Positions 7,367-16,225 of a stretch of DNA of 64,000 nt are shown here, one piece after another; position 1 is the stretch's first letter, and every line of letters begins with the position of its first letter. Origin of the DNA: Pelagomonas calceolata (taxonomy: Eukaryota; Sar; Pelagophyceae; Pelagomonadales; Pelagomonadaceae); NCBI GenBank assembly GCA_918797485.1, contig CAKKNE010000002.1, positions 524,501 to 588,500 of the forward strand. Direction: 5' to 3'. The position numbers and the translations under genes were made by a program. The notes under the pieces are model-generated. The model searched no databases, was not told where the DNA came from, and worked only from the letters and a program-made list of their open reading frames with translations.

Positions 7367-9268
7367 TCAACTCGATCGCGTCCGCCGCGGCCGATTTGCC
7401 GCCGGCGGCGACGGATGGTCCGACGCCGACCGCCGGAGGTCGGGCCGGAAGCCCTCGAAGGCCGGTGGCGGCGGCCGCGCGGGCGCTTCAGGCGTAGGCG
7501 GCACGAAGACCGAGAGCAGGTTCCGGCGATGGTCGGCTGGGGTCGTCGGCTGGGGCGCCGGCGACGGCGGCGCCTCGGGCACGGTGATGAGTGGCGCCGA
7601 GTTGATGCCCCGCACGGCAAACAGCCGGCGCGCCCGGTCGCTGAGGCGGCTCTGACTCGTCGTGTTCCGGTGCTCCGCGGAGAACTTGCGCGCGGCCGCG
7701 GCCAGCGCTGCGACGTCGGCGTCGTCGCCAATAGTCGTGGTGCTCCGGACGGTCCCGTACAGCGTGCGCTCGCTGGCGTCCTTCTCGAGGGCGCGCCGCC
7801 GCGACGACGGCGCGGGCGAGGGGCCCCGTTTCTGCGGCGACGCCCAGGACGGCGCGAGGCGCCGGAGGAACGACGGCCTCGCCTTGGGCGGCGGCGGCGC
7901 GGCGGCGCGCTCGTCCGCAGCACGCTTCACGATCTTGGCGATGCGGCGTTGCGCTTCCGCGCGGCGGCGCTCGTCCTCCTTGACCCCCGCGGCCGCGGCG
8001 ACGACGGCCGCCGCGGCCGCCGCGTCCGCGTCGACGGCTGCTGCGAGGGCCGGCACCGGCGCTTTTAATGCGTCCGGCTTCGCGGACGCATCTACCGGGG
8101 CCGCCGGCTTCATCGGCGCGGCGGCCGCGGACCGCGGCGCCGCCTTGGCGAGCAGGGCCCGCAGCGCCGACGTTGTTCCCTCGACGTCGAGGCGCGCGCC
8201 CACGGCGAAGGCCTCCGTCGTCCAGCCTAGGGCCTCGAGGCAGTCCGCGTGGTCGCCCTCGGTCAATCCGTTCTTCGCGCGGAAGGCGTGGAGCGCGGCC
8301 CGATCCTGCGCTTCCACCTGGCCCGACGACAGGGCCGCCCTCAACAAGTTCGAGTACTCTTTGCGGGCCACGCCGTGGTCCCGCAAATGTAACTTCTTGA
8401 GGAGCTGCTGGTTCAAGTAGAATATGAGCTGGGCCTGGACCTTCGGGTCCTTCTCGGCGTCGACGGCCCTCCGGAAGTCCTTCGCCGTCCACCGCAGGAC
8501 TCGGGCGCCCTTGTCGCCCGCCTGCGCCTTGACACGCGTCGCCGACGACGAGCCCGTGGGTCGCAGCGGGTCGTCCGCTATCGAGTCGGCGAGAAGCTTC
8601 GCCTCCACTAAATCCGGGATGCCCACGAGCCCCCCCGGCCCGAGCACGCCGCCCCCCAAAGGCCGGCCGTGCGCCGAGAGGAGCACGGTGCCGCTCCGCA
8701 CCACCAAGAAGTTCGGGCACGGGTCGTTCTCCTCCTTCAGCACGCGACCGGCGGGCTCGTCGACGAACTGGCCCTGCGCCGCGAGGCGCTTAAAACACGA
8801 CGGCGCCACAAATCGGTTCAGGCCCGACGCCTCGTAGCACGCCCACTCGTCGTCGTCGAGCCAGACCGGGACGCGCTCCGACGCGAGCTCGACGAGGCGG
8901 TACGCGTTGAGCCCCACGAAGAGACTGCCCCAGGCCGCCAGCAGCACGTTGCCGCGCCAGGCGTTCGGCACGACGCTGTAGCAGATCAGGCCCGACACGG
9001 TCCACAGGCGCAGCAGCATGACGTCCGTCTCGTAGAACCCGTACAGGATGACCGCCGCGCCGCCGTGCTGCACGACCGACAGCGCCGGCGTCGCGGCCGC
9101 GGACTCGAGCGAGGCCGTCGTGGCGGCCGCCAAGCGGTCGAAGCGCCGGCGCGCGAACAGGGCGTAGCGGCGGCCGGCGCTGATCTGTCGGATCTGTCTG
9201 CTGCGAACCACCGCTGTGCGACGAAGCGCTGTGCGCCGCGACGCCTGCGCTGCTGCTACGCGCAGCAT
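7367..9268 (-). CDS. Popeye/cyclic-nucleotide-binding-like membrane protein
   Basis: 633 residues. The N terminus (1-45) is Arg-rich and presequence-like. Hydrophobic stretches lie near 65-80, 85-102 and 108-125. The segment WGSLFVGLNAYRLVELASER, then LNRFVAPSCFKRLAAQG, FLVVRSGTVLLSAHGRPLGG and GPGGLVGIPDL (about 113-220) follows the order of the Popeye domain, a cyclic-nucleotide-binding fold after short transmembrane helices. The canonical Popeye cAMP motif (DSPE) is not present; GIPDL occupies its place. The C-terminal 300 residues are disordered, Ala/Pro/Arg-rich. The assignment is by pattern only. It converges on the upstream gene with 21 nt between stops. Confidence 0.6.
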   Translation of the reverse strand: MLRVAAAQASRRTALRRTAVVRSRQIRQISAGRRYALFARRRFDRLAAATTASLESAAATPALSVVQHGGAAVILYGFYETDVMLLRLWTVSGLICYSVVPNAWRGNVLLAAWGSLFVGLNAYRLVELASERVPVWLDDDEWACYEASGLNRFVAPSCFKRLAAQGQFVDEPAGRVLKEENDPCPNFLVVRSGTVLLSAHGRPLGGGVLGPGGLVGIPDLVEAKLLADSIADDPLRPTGSSSATRVKAQAGDKGARVLRWTAKDFRRAVDAEKDPKVQAQLIFYLNQQLLKKLHLRDHGVARKEYSNLLRAALSSGQVEAQDRAALHAFRAKNGLTEGDHADCLEALGWTTEAFAVGARLDVEGTTSALRALLAKAAPRSAAAAPMKPAAPVDASAKPDALKAPVPALAAAVDADAAAAAAVVAAAAGVKEDERRRAEAQRRIAKIVKRAADERAAAPPPPKARPSFLRRLAPSWASPQKRGPSPAPSSRRRALEKDASERTLYGTVRSTTTIGDDADVAALAAAARKFSAEHRNTTSQSRLSDRARRLFAVRGINSAPLITVPEAPPSPAPQPTTPADHRRNLLSVFVPPTPEAPARPPPPAFEGFRPDLRRSASDHPSPPAANRPRRTRSS

Positions 9269-9681
9269 TGTCCCCAGCGTTGCGCTACGGCAGCTTCATG
9301 ATGGCAGCCCAGGAGGAGGAGCTTGTTGTATGCCTTCAAATTTGAGACGTACGCTGGATTCGAGCTGAAGCTGCTGCGTATTGCAGCCCAGAGAGCTTGT
9401 AATTTATCCAAATCTATCACGTACGGTGTTAATCGGGCTGAACTGCTCGGATGCAGTGCGAGTTTATGTTTTCGGGCTAGCGGCCTATAAAGACACTAGC
9501 AAACAAGCAAGCTCGCGCTGAGCTTGGTTTGCGCTCGCTATTAGGGCTACTGGGAGCACAGAGCTGCTCTTCGCTGTGATCAGTCATCGCTCGTCGCAGT
9601 ACTGCTGTCGTTTGACTTGCTGCCGCGCCGCACAGCTGCTACTGGAGCATTGCTTGCTGCTGCTCACCAGAGAAACACACG
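9269..9681. other. Divergent promoter region (Popeye-like / small unknown)
   Basis: 413 nt holding one clear CTAG palindrome (listed separately). No coding evidence. Confidence 0.6.
9476..9500 (+). promoter_or_regulatory. CTAG palindrome in divergent promoter
   Basis: GCTAGCGG at the left and AAGACACTAGC at the right form imperfect inverted arms, followed by AAACAAGCAAGC. It lies about 208 nt from the minus-strand ATG and 182 nt from the plus-strand ATG. Confidence 0.7.
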
Positions 9682-9959
9682 ATGAATGCGAACACAATAA
9701 AAGCCGCGGCCAAGCCCCTAGGCATGCTCGCCGTGCGTTGCGCGGCGTCCTGCGTTTCGTTCGAATATACTCGGCGCCGCGTCGATGGCGTGCAGGCGTA
9801 CGCATAAGTCACACAACACAGGCCGCCGGCCTCGCGTGGGCGCTCTACCCGGCCGACAAATCGGCGAGCATCCCCATGGGCTTCGAGTTCGAGAAGGAGG
9901 CCGTCGGCGAGAACCCGCAGGTCACGGACGAGTTCGCCGCCGCGGTCAAGCGCGGCTAG
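9682..9959 (+). CDS. Small two-exon protein, unknown
   Basis: Exons 9682-9753 and 9822-9959 give about 69 residues, starting MNANTIKAAAKPLGMLAV and ending FAAAVKRG. The N-terminal helix AAAKPLGMLAVRCAASCAAGL is weakly hydrophobic, and the C-terminal half is polar and acidic (GFEFEKEAVGENPQ). Without splicing, the first frame stops inside the introner and the second part has no start codon, which supports the intron. The ATG follows a short A-rich leader. No family recognised. It converges on the next gene, 19 nt between stops. Confidence 0.5.
9754..9821 (+). mobile_element. Decayed introner element (intron of the small gene)
   Basis: A 68-nt GT-AG phase-0 intron containing GCGTCGATGGCGTG (9778-9791) and ending AACACAG. 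The left terminal repeat (CTGCGTTTCG at 9750) only weakly mirrors the right end. Using a GC donor at 9742 would be the alternative exact-excision model. Confidence 0.5.
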
Positions 9960-9978
9960 GGTAACGTGTATACTAAGA

Positions 9979-10998
9979 TTACTCGGCGCAGACCGCCGCC
10001 GAGAAGGGAACGCGGTTGTACCACGCGTCCGGCAGGTCCGAACCCCAGCGCGCGCGGAGCGCCGCGAGGGCGGCCCGCTTCGCGCCCGTGCACGCGCTCG
10101 CGTCGGCGAGCGTCCAAACGAAGGCCGCGTGGCCCATCTCGATCGGCGCCGCGCCCGGGAGGCCCAAATCAACAGCCGTCGACCGCAGCGGGTCGATCAG
10201 GCTCTCGGCCGGCGCCGCGCTGTCTGCACCGCGGGCCTCGCAGCCGTCGACGACGACGAGCGCGCGCGCGCCGTGGCGCCGCGCGTCGTAGAGGTGCCGC
10301 TTCACCGCGCGCCAGTCGACGGGCTCTGCCGCCCAGAGCACGCGCGCGCGCGAACTCGCCGCGAGCGCGCGCGCGGCCCGCGCCACGCGGTCCCCGTCGC
10401 CGGCCATCACGAGCGCCGCGGCGTGGCGGCTCCGCGGCGCGTCCCAGACGCCGACGAAGGCGTCGAGCTCGCGCGCGACGCGGCCCGCGTCGCGCGCGCC
10501 GGCCAGCGCCTCGCCGATGGCCTGGGTCATGGCCGACCGCGGCGCGGGCGGCGGCGCGGGCGGCGCGTCCGAGGCGCGGCGCAGGAGCGCGAAGCCGCAG
10601 AGCGCGGCCGCGACCGTGGCCGCGGCGCGGGCCGTCCGCTGGCGCCGCTGGCGCTGCCATTTCTTCGGCGCCGTCGGGGCCGGCAGCGGCTCGTCCAAGT
10701 TTGGTATTTCCAACTGGTAGGCTGGCGCTTGTGCGTTCCGGCGGCGCACCGGTGCTGGTGTCGCTACTGGTGTCGCAGGTGGTGGTGGCGTGGCCGACCG
10801 CGCGCCGGCGTCGTAGGCGGCCAGGCGGCGCCCGAGCTCCTCGACGAGCAAGGCTGTCTTCTGGTTGGCCTTGATGCCGCGCAGCTTCGCGAGGCGCTGC
10901 AGCTCGCGCCGCTCCTGGTGGTCGACCGCGGCGCGGATGGCGTCGACCGTCGCTTCGTCCAGGTCTCTTAGGTCGTCGTCTACTGCATCTCGCGCCAT
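9979..10998 (-). CDS. SAP-domain protein with one membrane helix and AAA-like C-terminal domain
   Basis: 339 residues from ATG 10998. In-frame upstream sequence exists, but this ATG begins the acidic, conserved-looking part. HQERRELQRLAKLRGIKANQ (about 26-45) is a SAP-type DNA/chromatin-binding helix pair. A Pro-rich linker is followed by a basic patch and the helix AAATVAAALCGFALL (about 123-137). The luminal-side domain contains ALVMAGDGDRVARAARALA, VLWAAEPVDWRAVKRHL and RALVVVDGCEA, an alternating beta/alpha pattern like an AAA domain without a Walker A motif. Nucleoplasmic SAP, one helix and an inactive AAA fold recall the torsin cofactor LAP1, but this is inference. Confidence 0.5.
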   Translation of the reverse strand: MARDAVDDDLRDLDEATVDAIRAAVDHQERRELQRLAKLRGIKANQKTALLVEELGRRLAAYDAGARSATPPPPATPVATPAPVRRRNAQAPAYQLEIPNLDEPLPAPTAPKKWQRQRRQRTARAAATVAAALCGFALLRRASDAPPAPPPAPRSAMTQAIGEALAGARDAGRVARELDAFVGVWDAPRSRHAAALVMAGDGDRVARAARALAASSRARVLWAAEPVDWRAVKRHLYDARRHGARALVVVDGCEARGADSAAPAESLIDPLRSTAVDLGLPGAAPIEMGHAAFVWTLADASACTGAKRAALAALRARWGSDLPDAWYNRVPFSAAVCAE

Positions 10999-11515
10999 GT
11001 TGGCTCTGTGTGAGGCTGCTACGGCTGCCGCGGCTGCAGATGGCTTGGTGAGGTGCAAGACTTGCAAAAGAAATTAGCAGCAACTCGGGGGGCTAGCGCA
11101 GCTACTTGATTTTGCAAGCGGTGTGCTTCCAAGCGCTATCAGCGAGGCAAACGCTGCGCTTTTTTTTGTATGCCCATCGCGGTACTAGAGGGCTTACGCT
11201 AGCCGCAGCACGCGACCAAAAAGCGCCAAAGCAGGCAAAGCGGGACCCTAAGGTGAGTTTTGACGCCCTACAACCGCTCTCGCGAGGCCATCGCTGCGTC
11301 CGCGAGCGAGGCTGGCGCGAGCGGCGGTCGAGCTGGGGCCTGAGCCGCCTCTCCCTCAGCCTCTGCAAAAGCCACCCATCGCGGCGCGCAGCCGCACCCC
11401 GCGCGCCCTGCGGTCCCCCCCGGCGGCACCCCGACGCGCCCCCGCCCCCACAAAACGCCAACGCCGCGCCCCCCCCGCAGAAGAAGCCGCCGCCGCCGCG
11501 CCGCGGAGAAACAAA
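10999..11515. other. Divergent promoter region (SAP-TM protein / ATP-synthase-f-like)
   Basis: 517 nt. GCTAGCGCAGCTAC at 11093-11106 and TACGCTAGC at 11195-11203 are partial CTAG elements; the plus-strand side ends in a C-rich, then A-rich leader (GAGAAACAAAATGG). No gene seen. Confidence 0.5.
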
Positions 11516-11776
11516 ATGGCCGCGATGGCGTCCCTGAGACGCTTCCTGAGCCCGGCCTTCTACCAGGCCGCCGCGACCGACTTCGGCGCGATGGTGCGGA
11601 CCAAGTACATCCAGGGCAACATTTTAGCGCAACCCATCACGGGCTTCATGGTCACCATCGGCGCCGTGGGCTACTTCATCGAGTATTCGGTGCTGGGGCG
11701 CTACCACGTCGCGCACAAGAAGGAGAAGACGGCCGCCGCCATCAAAGAGTACGACGCGAAGCACGCGCACCATTAA
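11516..11776 (+). CDS. Small mitochondrial membrane protein, possibly ATP synthase subunit f-like
   Basis: 86 residues: a short N-terminal region with FYQAAATDFG, a helix ITGFMVTIGAVGYFIEYSV (about 40-58), then a charged tail RYHVAHKKEKTAAAIKEYD. The size, a single helix and a Tyr/His/Lys-rich end (LGRYHVAHKK) resemble F-type ATP synthase subunit f. The first ATG lies after an A-rich leader; a second ATG three codons on is possible. The OSCP subunit gene lies 1.7 kb away, which may be chance. It stops 12 nt from the aminotransferase stop. Confidence 0.45.
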   Translation: MAAMASLRRFLSPAFYQAAATDFGAMVRTKYIQGNILAQPITGFMVTIGAVGYFIEYSVLGRYHVAHKKEKTAAAIKEYDAKHAHH

Positions 11777-11788
11777 ATACTGTAGAAT

Positions 11789-13060
11789 TTACTTGGAGAC
11801 GGCGTGGATCGCCGCCGCGACGTAGGCCACGTTGTCCCGGTTCAGGCCCGCCACCGAAATCCTACCGTCGAGCGTGCAGTAGACGGCGGACTCGTCCCGC
11901 ATCTTTTGGACCTGCTCCTTGCTCAATCCCGTGTAGGCGAACATGCCGATCTGGTCCGTGATGTGGCTCCAGTCCTTTGTGGATCCCGCCTCCGCCAGGC
12001 CCTCCCTTAACAAAGAGCGCATCTCCTGGATGCGGTTGGCCATTTCCTTACATTCGCCCGTCCACTGCGCTCGGAGGGTGGCATCACCTAAAACCTCCTT
12101 GACGATGCGCGCGCCGTGGATCGGCGGCGACGAGTACATGGGCCGAATAATGGCCTTGAGCTGGCTCTCGAGCGCGGCCTTCTCCTCGGTGGACGAGCAG
12201 ACCGCGCTGAGCGCGCCGACGCGCTCGCCGTAGAGCCCGAAGTTCTTCGCGTAGGACTGGCACAGTAATATTTGATGGCCGTCCTCGACAAAGCTTCGTA
12301 AAGCCACGGCGTCGGCCTCGGCGTCGCCACTGGCAAAACCTTGGTACGCGCAGTCGAAGAAGAGTTGTAAATCGGTCTTCTTCAAAGCTGCCGACAGGTC
12401 GCGCCACTGGTCCGGAGACGGGTCGACGCCCGTCGGGTTGTGCGCGCAGGCGTGGAGTAGGATGGTAGACCCGGCCTCCGCTCCTAGCAGGTCTTCCTTC
12501 ATGCCCTCGTAGTCGAGCGTCGTCTTCGTGTTAGAATCAAGGTAGCGGTAGCGCCTGACTTCAACTCCCGCATCTTGGAAGACCTTGGCGTGGTTGCCCC
12601 ACGTCGGCTCGGGCATGTAGCAGACCGGCTTCTGTGAACTTCCAGTGAGGCGCGGCAGGCGCTCGATGAGTTGCGCGCAGACGCGCAACCCGCCCGTACC
12701 TGACAAAACCTGGGCCGCGGCGACGCGGCCCTCCTGCAATGGTGCGGAATCGGGCCCGTAGGCGAATTCTAGGGATAACTTGACGAACTCGGCATCTCCA
12801 GTTATGGCGGCGTACTCGTGGTTCGGGTTGCCATTCACCACACGGCTTTCGGCCTCCCTGATGGACGGCAGGACGTAGGGCTTGCCCGCGTCGTCGCGGT
12901 ACGCGCCCACACCCAAGAGCACCTTGGTGGTCGACGGGTCGTCCGCGAAGGTCTGATTTAGACCGACGATCGGGTCCGCCGGCGCCGCGGGCACGCCGGC
13001 CCAGGCGCTTAATGTTCTAGCGCGGCGCGTGAGGTGGCGGGCGGTGCGCGAGAGAAGCAT
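11789..13060 (-). CDS. GOT2: Aspartate aminotransferase, mitochondrial type
   Basis: 423 residues, full family length with an Arg-rich mitochondrial presequence (MLLSRTARHLTRRARTLSAW). It transfers the amino group between aspartate and 2-oxoglutarate using PLP, linking the malate-aspartate shuttle and amino-acid synthesis. The class I core is complete: DPIVGLNQTF (29-38), VGAYRDDAGKPYVLP, LSGTGGLR, HNPTG (207-211), the PLP-contacting D236 and Y239 in FFDCAYQG, and the Schiff-base lysine K272 in CQSYAKNFGLYGERVG. The substrate-binding Arg lies in ISVAGLNRDN. Leader: AGCAAAAAAGGAAAAAGGAAG just before ATG. An introner-like element about 290 nt upstream may be a 5'UTR intron. Confidence 0.95.
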   Translation of the reverse strand: MLLSRTARHLTRRARTLSAWAGVPAAPADPIVGLNQTFADDPSTTKVLLGVGAYRDDAGKPYVLPSIREAESRVVNGNPNHEYAAITGDAEFVKLSLEFAYGPDSAPLQEGRVAAAQVLSGTGGLRVCAQLIERLPRLTGSSQKPVCYMPEPTWGNHAKVFQDAGVEVRRYRYLDSNTKTTLDYEGMKEDLLGAEAGSTILLHACAHNPTGVDPSPDQWRDLSAALKKTDLQLFFDCAYQGFASGDAEADAVALRSFVEDGHQILLCQSYAKNFGLYGERVGALSAVCSSTEEKAALESQLKAIIRPMYSSPPIHGARIVKEVLGDATLRAQWTGECKEMANRIQEMRSLLREGLAEAGSTKDWSHITDQIGMFAYTGLSKEQVQKMRDESAVYCTLDGRISVAGLNRDNVAYVAAAIHAVSK

Positions 13061-13498
13061 CTTCCTTTTTCCTTTTTTGCTGGGTGCGGCGACGGCTTGG
13101 CTGGTGGTTCCGGCTCGCTGCGAGAGTGCAGGCGATGACGACGGACTGCAGTGCAGACGCTTGCGCTGAGCGATCGACTAGCGAACAGTTGCACTGCACA
13201 CGCTGTGCGAAAGCGCTTGCGGTTGTTTACACTGCTCTTTGCCTCGTTTTTCACGGCTCGCGGATTGTATGGTACCTCGGTACCTTGGTACATAAAGTAG
13301 AGGTATAAAGCCGATTGTAGATACGTCCGTAGGCTTCCGAAGAACGGCGCCTGCGTGTGGGAATCGTCGCGGACGCACCGCACCCACGTTCACGCCATCG
13401 ACGCGACGCGCGGCCGCGTCGACGCAAGGCGGACACATCCCGCGCTGGGTAGTAGCCACCGGGCAGTCCGAAAGGAAACTAGGTGCATAAGTATTTAT
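13061..13498. other. Upstream region of the aminotransferase gene with an introner-like element
   Basis: 438 nt between two minus-strand genes. It carries the introner-like element described separately, and an AT-richer stretch (13255-13310) with the short direct repeat GGTACCTCGGTACCTTGGTAC. No gene supported. Confidence 0.6.
13351..13437 (-). mobile_element. Introner-like element outside coding sequence
   Basis: Read on the minus strand it ends GATTCCCACACGCAG, nearly the right end of the Derlin and GT90 introners, and contains GCGTCGATGGCGTG. The left end is TGTGTCCGCC. Possible flanking duplications are GCGCGGGA (13438-13445) and GCGCCGTT (13343-13350), which share only GCGC in order. 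It may be a 5'UTR intron of the aminotransferase gene or an unspliced intergenic insertion. Confidence 0.55.
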
Positions 13499-14128
13499 TC
13501 ATAGGGCGCGCGAGATGGCGCCGATCTTCGTCGCGGCGGACAGGTCGAGGTACTTGTCGCCGATCTGCACGGTGAGGCCGCCCAAGAGACTGGGGTCGAC
13601 CTTCGCCGAGAGCTTGACCGTCTCGCCTTGTTTAAGATGGGGCTTGAGCGCCGCGGAGATCTTTTTGGTTTGGGCCGCGGTCAGCTCCGTCGCCGACGTG
13701 ATGACGGCGTCGACTTCCTTGCGCTCGGCCTTCATCAATGTAGCATAAGCCTCGATCACTTTATCGACCTCGCCCAACCTGGCGTTCGCCGCGAGCGTCG
13801 TGAGCGTGTTCACGGTGATGCTGGACGCTTTACTGCCCTCAAACAACTTCTCGACGGCCGCGACCTTCTCGGCGCGGGGAATCGTCGGGTTCTTCACGAA
13901 GCCGGCGAGCGACGCGTCCTTGGCGAGCGTCGCGGCCAAAGCGTTGAGCTCGCCCTCGACCTGGGCCGTCTTGCCGCCCTTGGCCGCGCTCACGTAGGCC
14001 GCCGACGCGTAGCGCGCGTGGATGCCGAAGAGCTTGACGGGCGGCTCGGCCGCGGCCTCGGCGGCGAGGCCCCGCCGGGCGGGCGCCAGGCGCGGCGCCA
14101 GGGTCCGCGCGACGGCGCGGAGGGCCAT
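13499..14128 (-). CDS. ATP5PO: Mitochondrial ATP synthase OSCP (F1 delta-type) subunit
   Basis: 209 residues, the normal length. It links the F1 head to the peripheral stalk of mitochondrial ATP synthase. Residues 1-25 are an Arg/Ala presequence. VKLFGIHARYASAAYVSAAK (about 31-50) is the hallmark opening of OSCP. The helical N domain runs to about 135, and the C-terminal part ALKPHLKQGETVKLSAKVDPSLLGGLTVQIGDKYLDLSAATKI carries the conserved DPSLLGGLxVxIGD...D-S signature. Leader AGCAAAAAGGAAAGG precedes ATG. The gene sits tail-to-head behind the aminotransferase gene. Confidence 0.95.
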   Translation of the reverse strand: MALRAVARTLAPRLAPARRGLAAEAAAEPPVKLFGIHARYASAAYVSAAKGGKTAQVEGELNALAATLAKDASLAGFVKNPTIPRAEKVAAVEKLFEGSKASSITVNTLTTLAANARLGEVDKVIEAYATLMKAERKEVDAVITSATELTAAQTKKISAALKPHLKQGETVKLSAKVDPSLLGGLTVQIGDKYLDLSAATKIGAISRAL

Positions 14129-14661
14129 CCTTTCCTTTTTGCTCGGCGCGCGTAGAGATAGCCTGGAGCTGAGCCCTAAGTAGTTTTAGGTCTCTCGCTC
14201 CCTGGCTTCGGCGGTTTCTCGCTCCGCTGAGTTTGCGCGGCAAGCCTGATCGCAGCACGACGCGTCTCAGTCAACGCGCGGCGGAGGGCTCGTCGTCGCG
14301 GACCCAAATGGCTGTCGCAGCGAGGGCTCGAGCTTGGCTTTTTGTTGGCTGGGCATGGGCGCGCAAGGCATCGATCTGCCACCCATACGTGCGCGTTCGA
14401 TTCTCTGTAGCTGGGCAAGCGATCGCGCAGCTAGCGCGGTAAGACACTAGCCAAAGGCAGCCGCCTCGGCGCCCGACTCGTTTGGCGGGCGTACTCGTTG
14501 CCCGTTGCCAAGGAGCAGTCGCGGAACTAATTCAAGCCACAGTGACCCGGTGGCGATACAATTTTGCACGGCGAGGTTCTGTGAGCTGAGAGCTGCTATC
14601 AAGCACCCAAAACAACCTGTGAATTCGCCCACGCGGGACAGCCACGTTACAAAAAACGAGC
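14129..14661. other. Divergent promoter region (OSCP / PX-like gene)
   Basis: 533 nt with one CTAG palindrome at 14431-14452, listed separately. The plus-strand leader before ATG 14662 is A-rich (TTACAAAAAACGAGC). No gene seen. Confidence 0.6.
14431..14452 (+). promoter_or_regulatory. CTAG palindrome in divergent promoter
   Basis: GCTAGCGCGG then TAAGACACTAGC, followed by CAAAGG. About 303 nt from the OSCP ATG and 210 nt from the plus-strand ATG. Confidence 0.65.
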
Positions 14662-16188
14662 ATGCCCGAAGACCCGGAAACAACGCCGCAAGGCCCGCGG
14701 TCGCCGTTATCCCCACAAAGCCCGGGCTTCGCCGAGGTCTTCGCGGACGAGGCGGACGTCGACGGCTGGCGCCTCGCCTTCGCCGCGAAGCAGCGCCTCT
14801 CGGTGAAACGGGATGACGACGTCGACAAGGAGCCGACCTACGCGCTGAGTTGCCGGTGCGGCACCTTCCGCTGGACGATTCCGAAGCTGCCCTTTGCGCG
14901 CTTCGAGGCGCTCGAAGGTGCTATAAAGCAGCCGCCGCTGCGGCCGTCGCTCGCCTTCCCGCGGCGCACGCGGTTTCTACGCGCGCCGCCGGCCGAGACG
15001 GCGCTCGACGCGTGGTGCGACATCCTGTCGCAGAATATCCGGGCCGCCGCTTTGGAACCGCCGACCACGGACCTGGCGGACGCCCTCGACGCTCTCTCAG
15101 ACATCCTGCGCCTTGAGGAAGCGAAGCCGAACATCGACGCCGCCGGCGCGGTCCTCGAGAAGCCCCAGCTCCAGACGAAGACGCCGCGGCGGCCGGCGAC
15201 GAACGATTCACTAAAGGCGCGCGACGCTAGCGTCGACCGGCGCCTGGATAGCGTCGCGGCGAAACTACGAGCGCTGCGCAAGGGCCGCACGGGCCGCAAG
15301 CCGGGCAAGCGGCCGAGCCGGCGCGCTTTGGCGTCGTTGCGCGTCGACGCGCCCGAGGTCACGGACGGGTCGCCGCCGCCGCCGCCGCCGCGACCGTCGG
15401 CCAACGCGCTGTCGCCGAACAACTTCTCCGAGCGCGGCCGGGCGCCGGTCCTCTCTTCATCAGAGACGGCGACGCTGCTGCACATCCCGCCCGCGGCGCC
15501 GGCCTTCGGCGACCTGTCGGCGCCGGTCCACACGACGCCGCCGCGGCCGGCGCGGCCGGCGCTGACCATATCAGAGACGGACACGCTCCTGCACGTGCCA
15601 TCAACACCAGCGATGGCGGACGCGATCGAGACGCGCGGCGCGCGGAGCCATCGGCGAGGCGACTCGCTCGTCCAGTTCCTCGAGCAGGAGCCCGCCGTGG
15701 CCGAGGAGGCCGCGGTCAAGCCCGAGGAGCGCGCCGTGTCGCTCACGCCGTCGCCCTCCAAATTAATGACGTCGGTCACGGAGACGCTCTTCCACCGGCC
15801 CGCGGCGCCGCCCCTGGAGGAGCTCCCGACGGAGGCGCTCGAGCGCGAGCTGCACCGGCGCCGCAGCGTGAGCCCGCGGCCCGCCGCGGACCAATCAAAT
15901 GGCCTGAGCGACGAGAGCGACGGCGCGGACAGCATGAGCGACGACGCGTCCTTTATACACGGCGACGACGACCTCGACTCGAACGGCACGCTGTCGCCCA
16001 TCCCGTCGCGGTCGACGACGCCCGTCTTTTATGATGCGGCCGTCGATCCGTCGACGCCTAGGTCGCTCACGCCGATTTTGTACGAGTCCGTGCTGGACCC
16101 CGAGGCGACGCCGACGCACTTCCGGCCGGTCGTGGAGCCTTCAGCGTCGGCGCGCCTGCTGGACTTCTTGGCGTCGCCCTTTCAGTAA
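14662..16188 (+). CDS. PX-like domain protein with long disordered repeat tail
   Basis: 508 residues. Residues about 28-135 resemble a Phox-homology domain: YALSCRCGTFRWTIPKLPFARFEALEGAI with a Pro-rich turn (QPPLRPSLAFP) and a closing helix (ALDAWCDILSQNIR). PX domains bind phosphoinositides on endosomal membranes, but the basic RY motif is altered, so binding is uncertain. The rest is low-complexity with three spaced copies of an SETxTLLHxP-like motif (nt 15460, 15571 and 15775) and two copies of TPxLYExxxDP-like text near the C terminus. These repeats may be short linear docking motifs. The ATG follows an A-rich leader. Confidence 0.5.
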   Translation: MPEDPETTPQGPRSPLSPQSPGFAEVFADEADVDGWRLAFAAKQRLSVKRDDDVDKEPTYALSCRCGTFRWTIPKLPFARFEALEGAIKQPPLRPSLAFPRRTRFLRAPPAETALDAWCDILSQNIRAAALEPPTTDLADALDALSDILRLEEAKPNIDAAGAVLEKPQLQTKTPRRPATNDSLKARDASVDRRLDSVAAKLRALRKGRTGRKPGKRPSRRALASLRVDAPEVTDGSPPPPPPRPSANALSPNNFSERGRAPVLSSSETATLLHIPPAAPAFGDLSAPVHTTPPRPARPALTISETDTLLHVPSTPAMADAIETRGARSHRRGDSLVQFLEQEPAVAEEAAVKPEERAVSLTPSPSKLMTSVTETLFHRPAAPPLEELPTEALERELHRRRSVSPRPAADQSNGLSDESDGADSMSDDASFIHGDDDLDSNGTLSPIPSRSTTPVFYDAAVDPSTPRSLTPILYESVLDPEATPTHFRPVVEPSASARLLDFLASPFQ

Positions 16189-16225
16189 ATAGCCAGTTTT
16201 GTTTAGACTGGGCGTAGGAATTACT

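Noticed and set aside
9576-9681. Upstream extension of the small two-exon gene
   Set aside because: The longer frame runs through the introner without splicing and changes frame relative to the ATG-started exon; it has no recognisable protein pattern.
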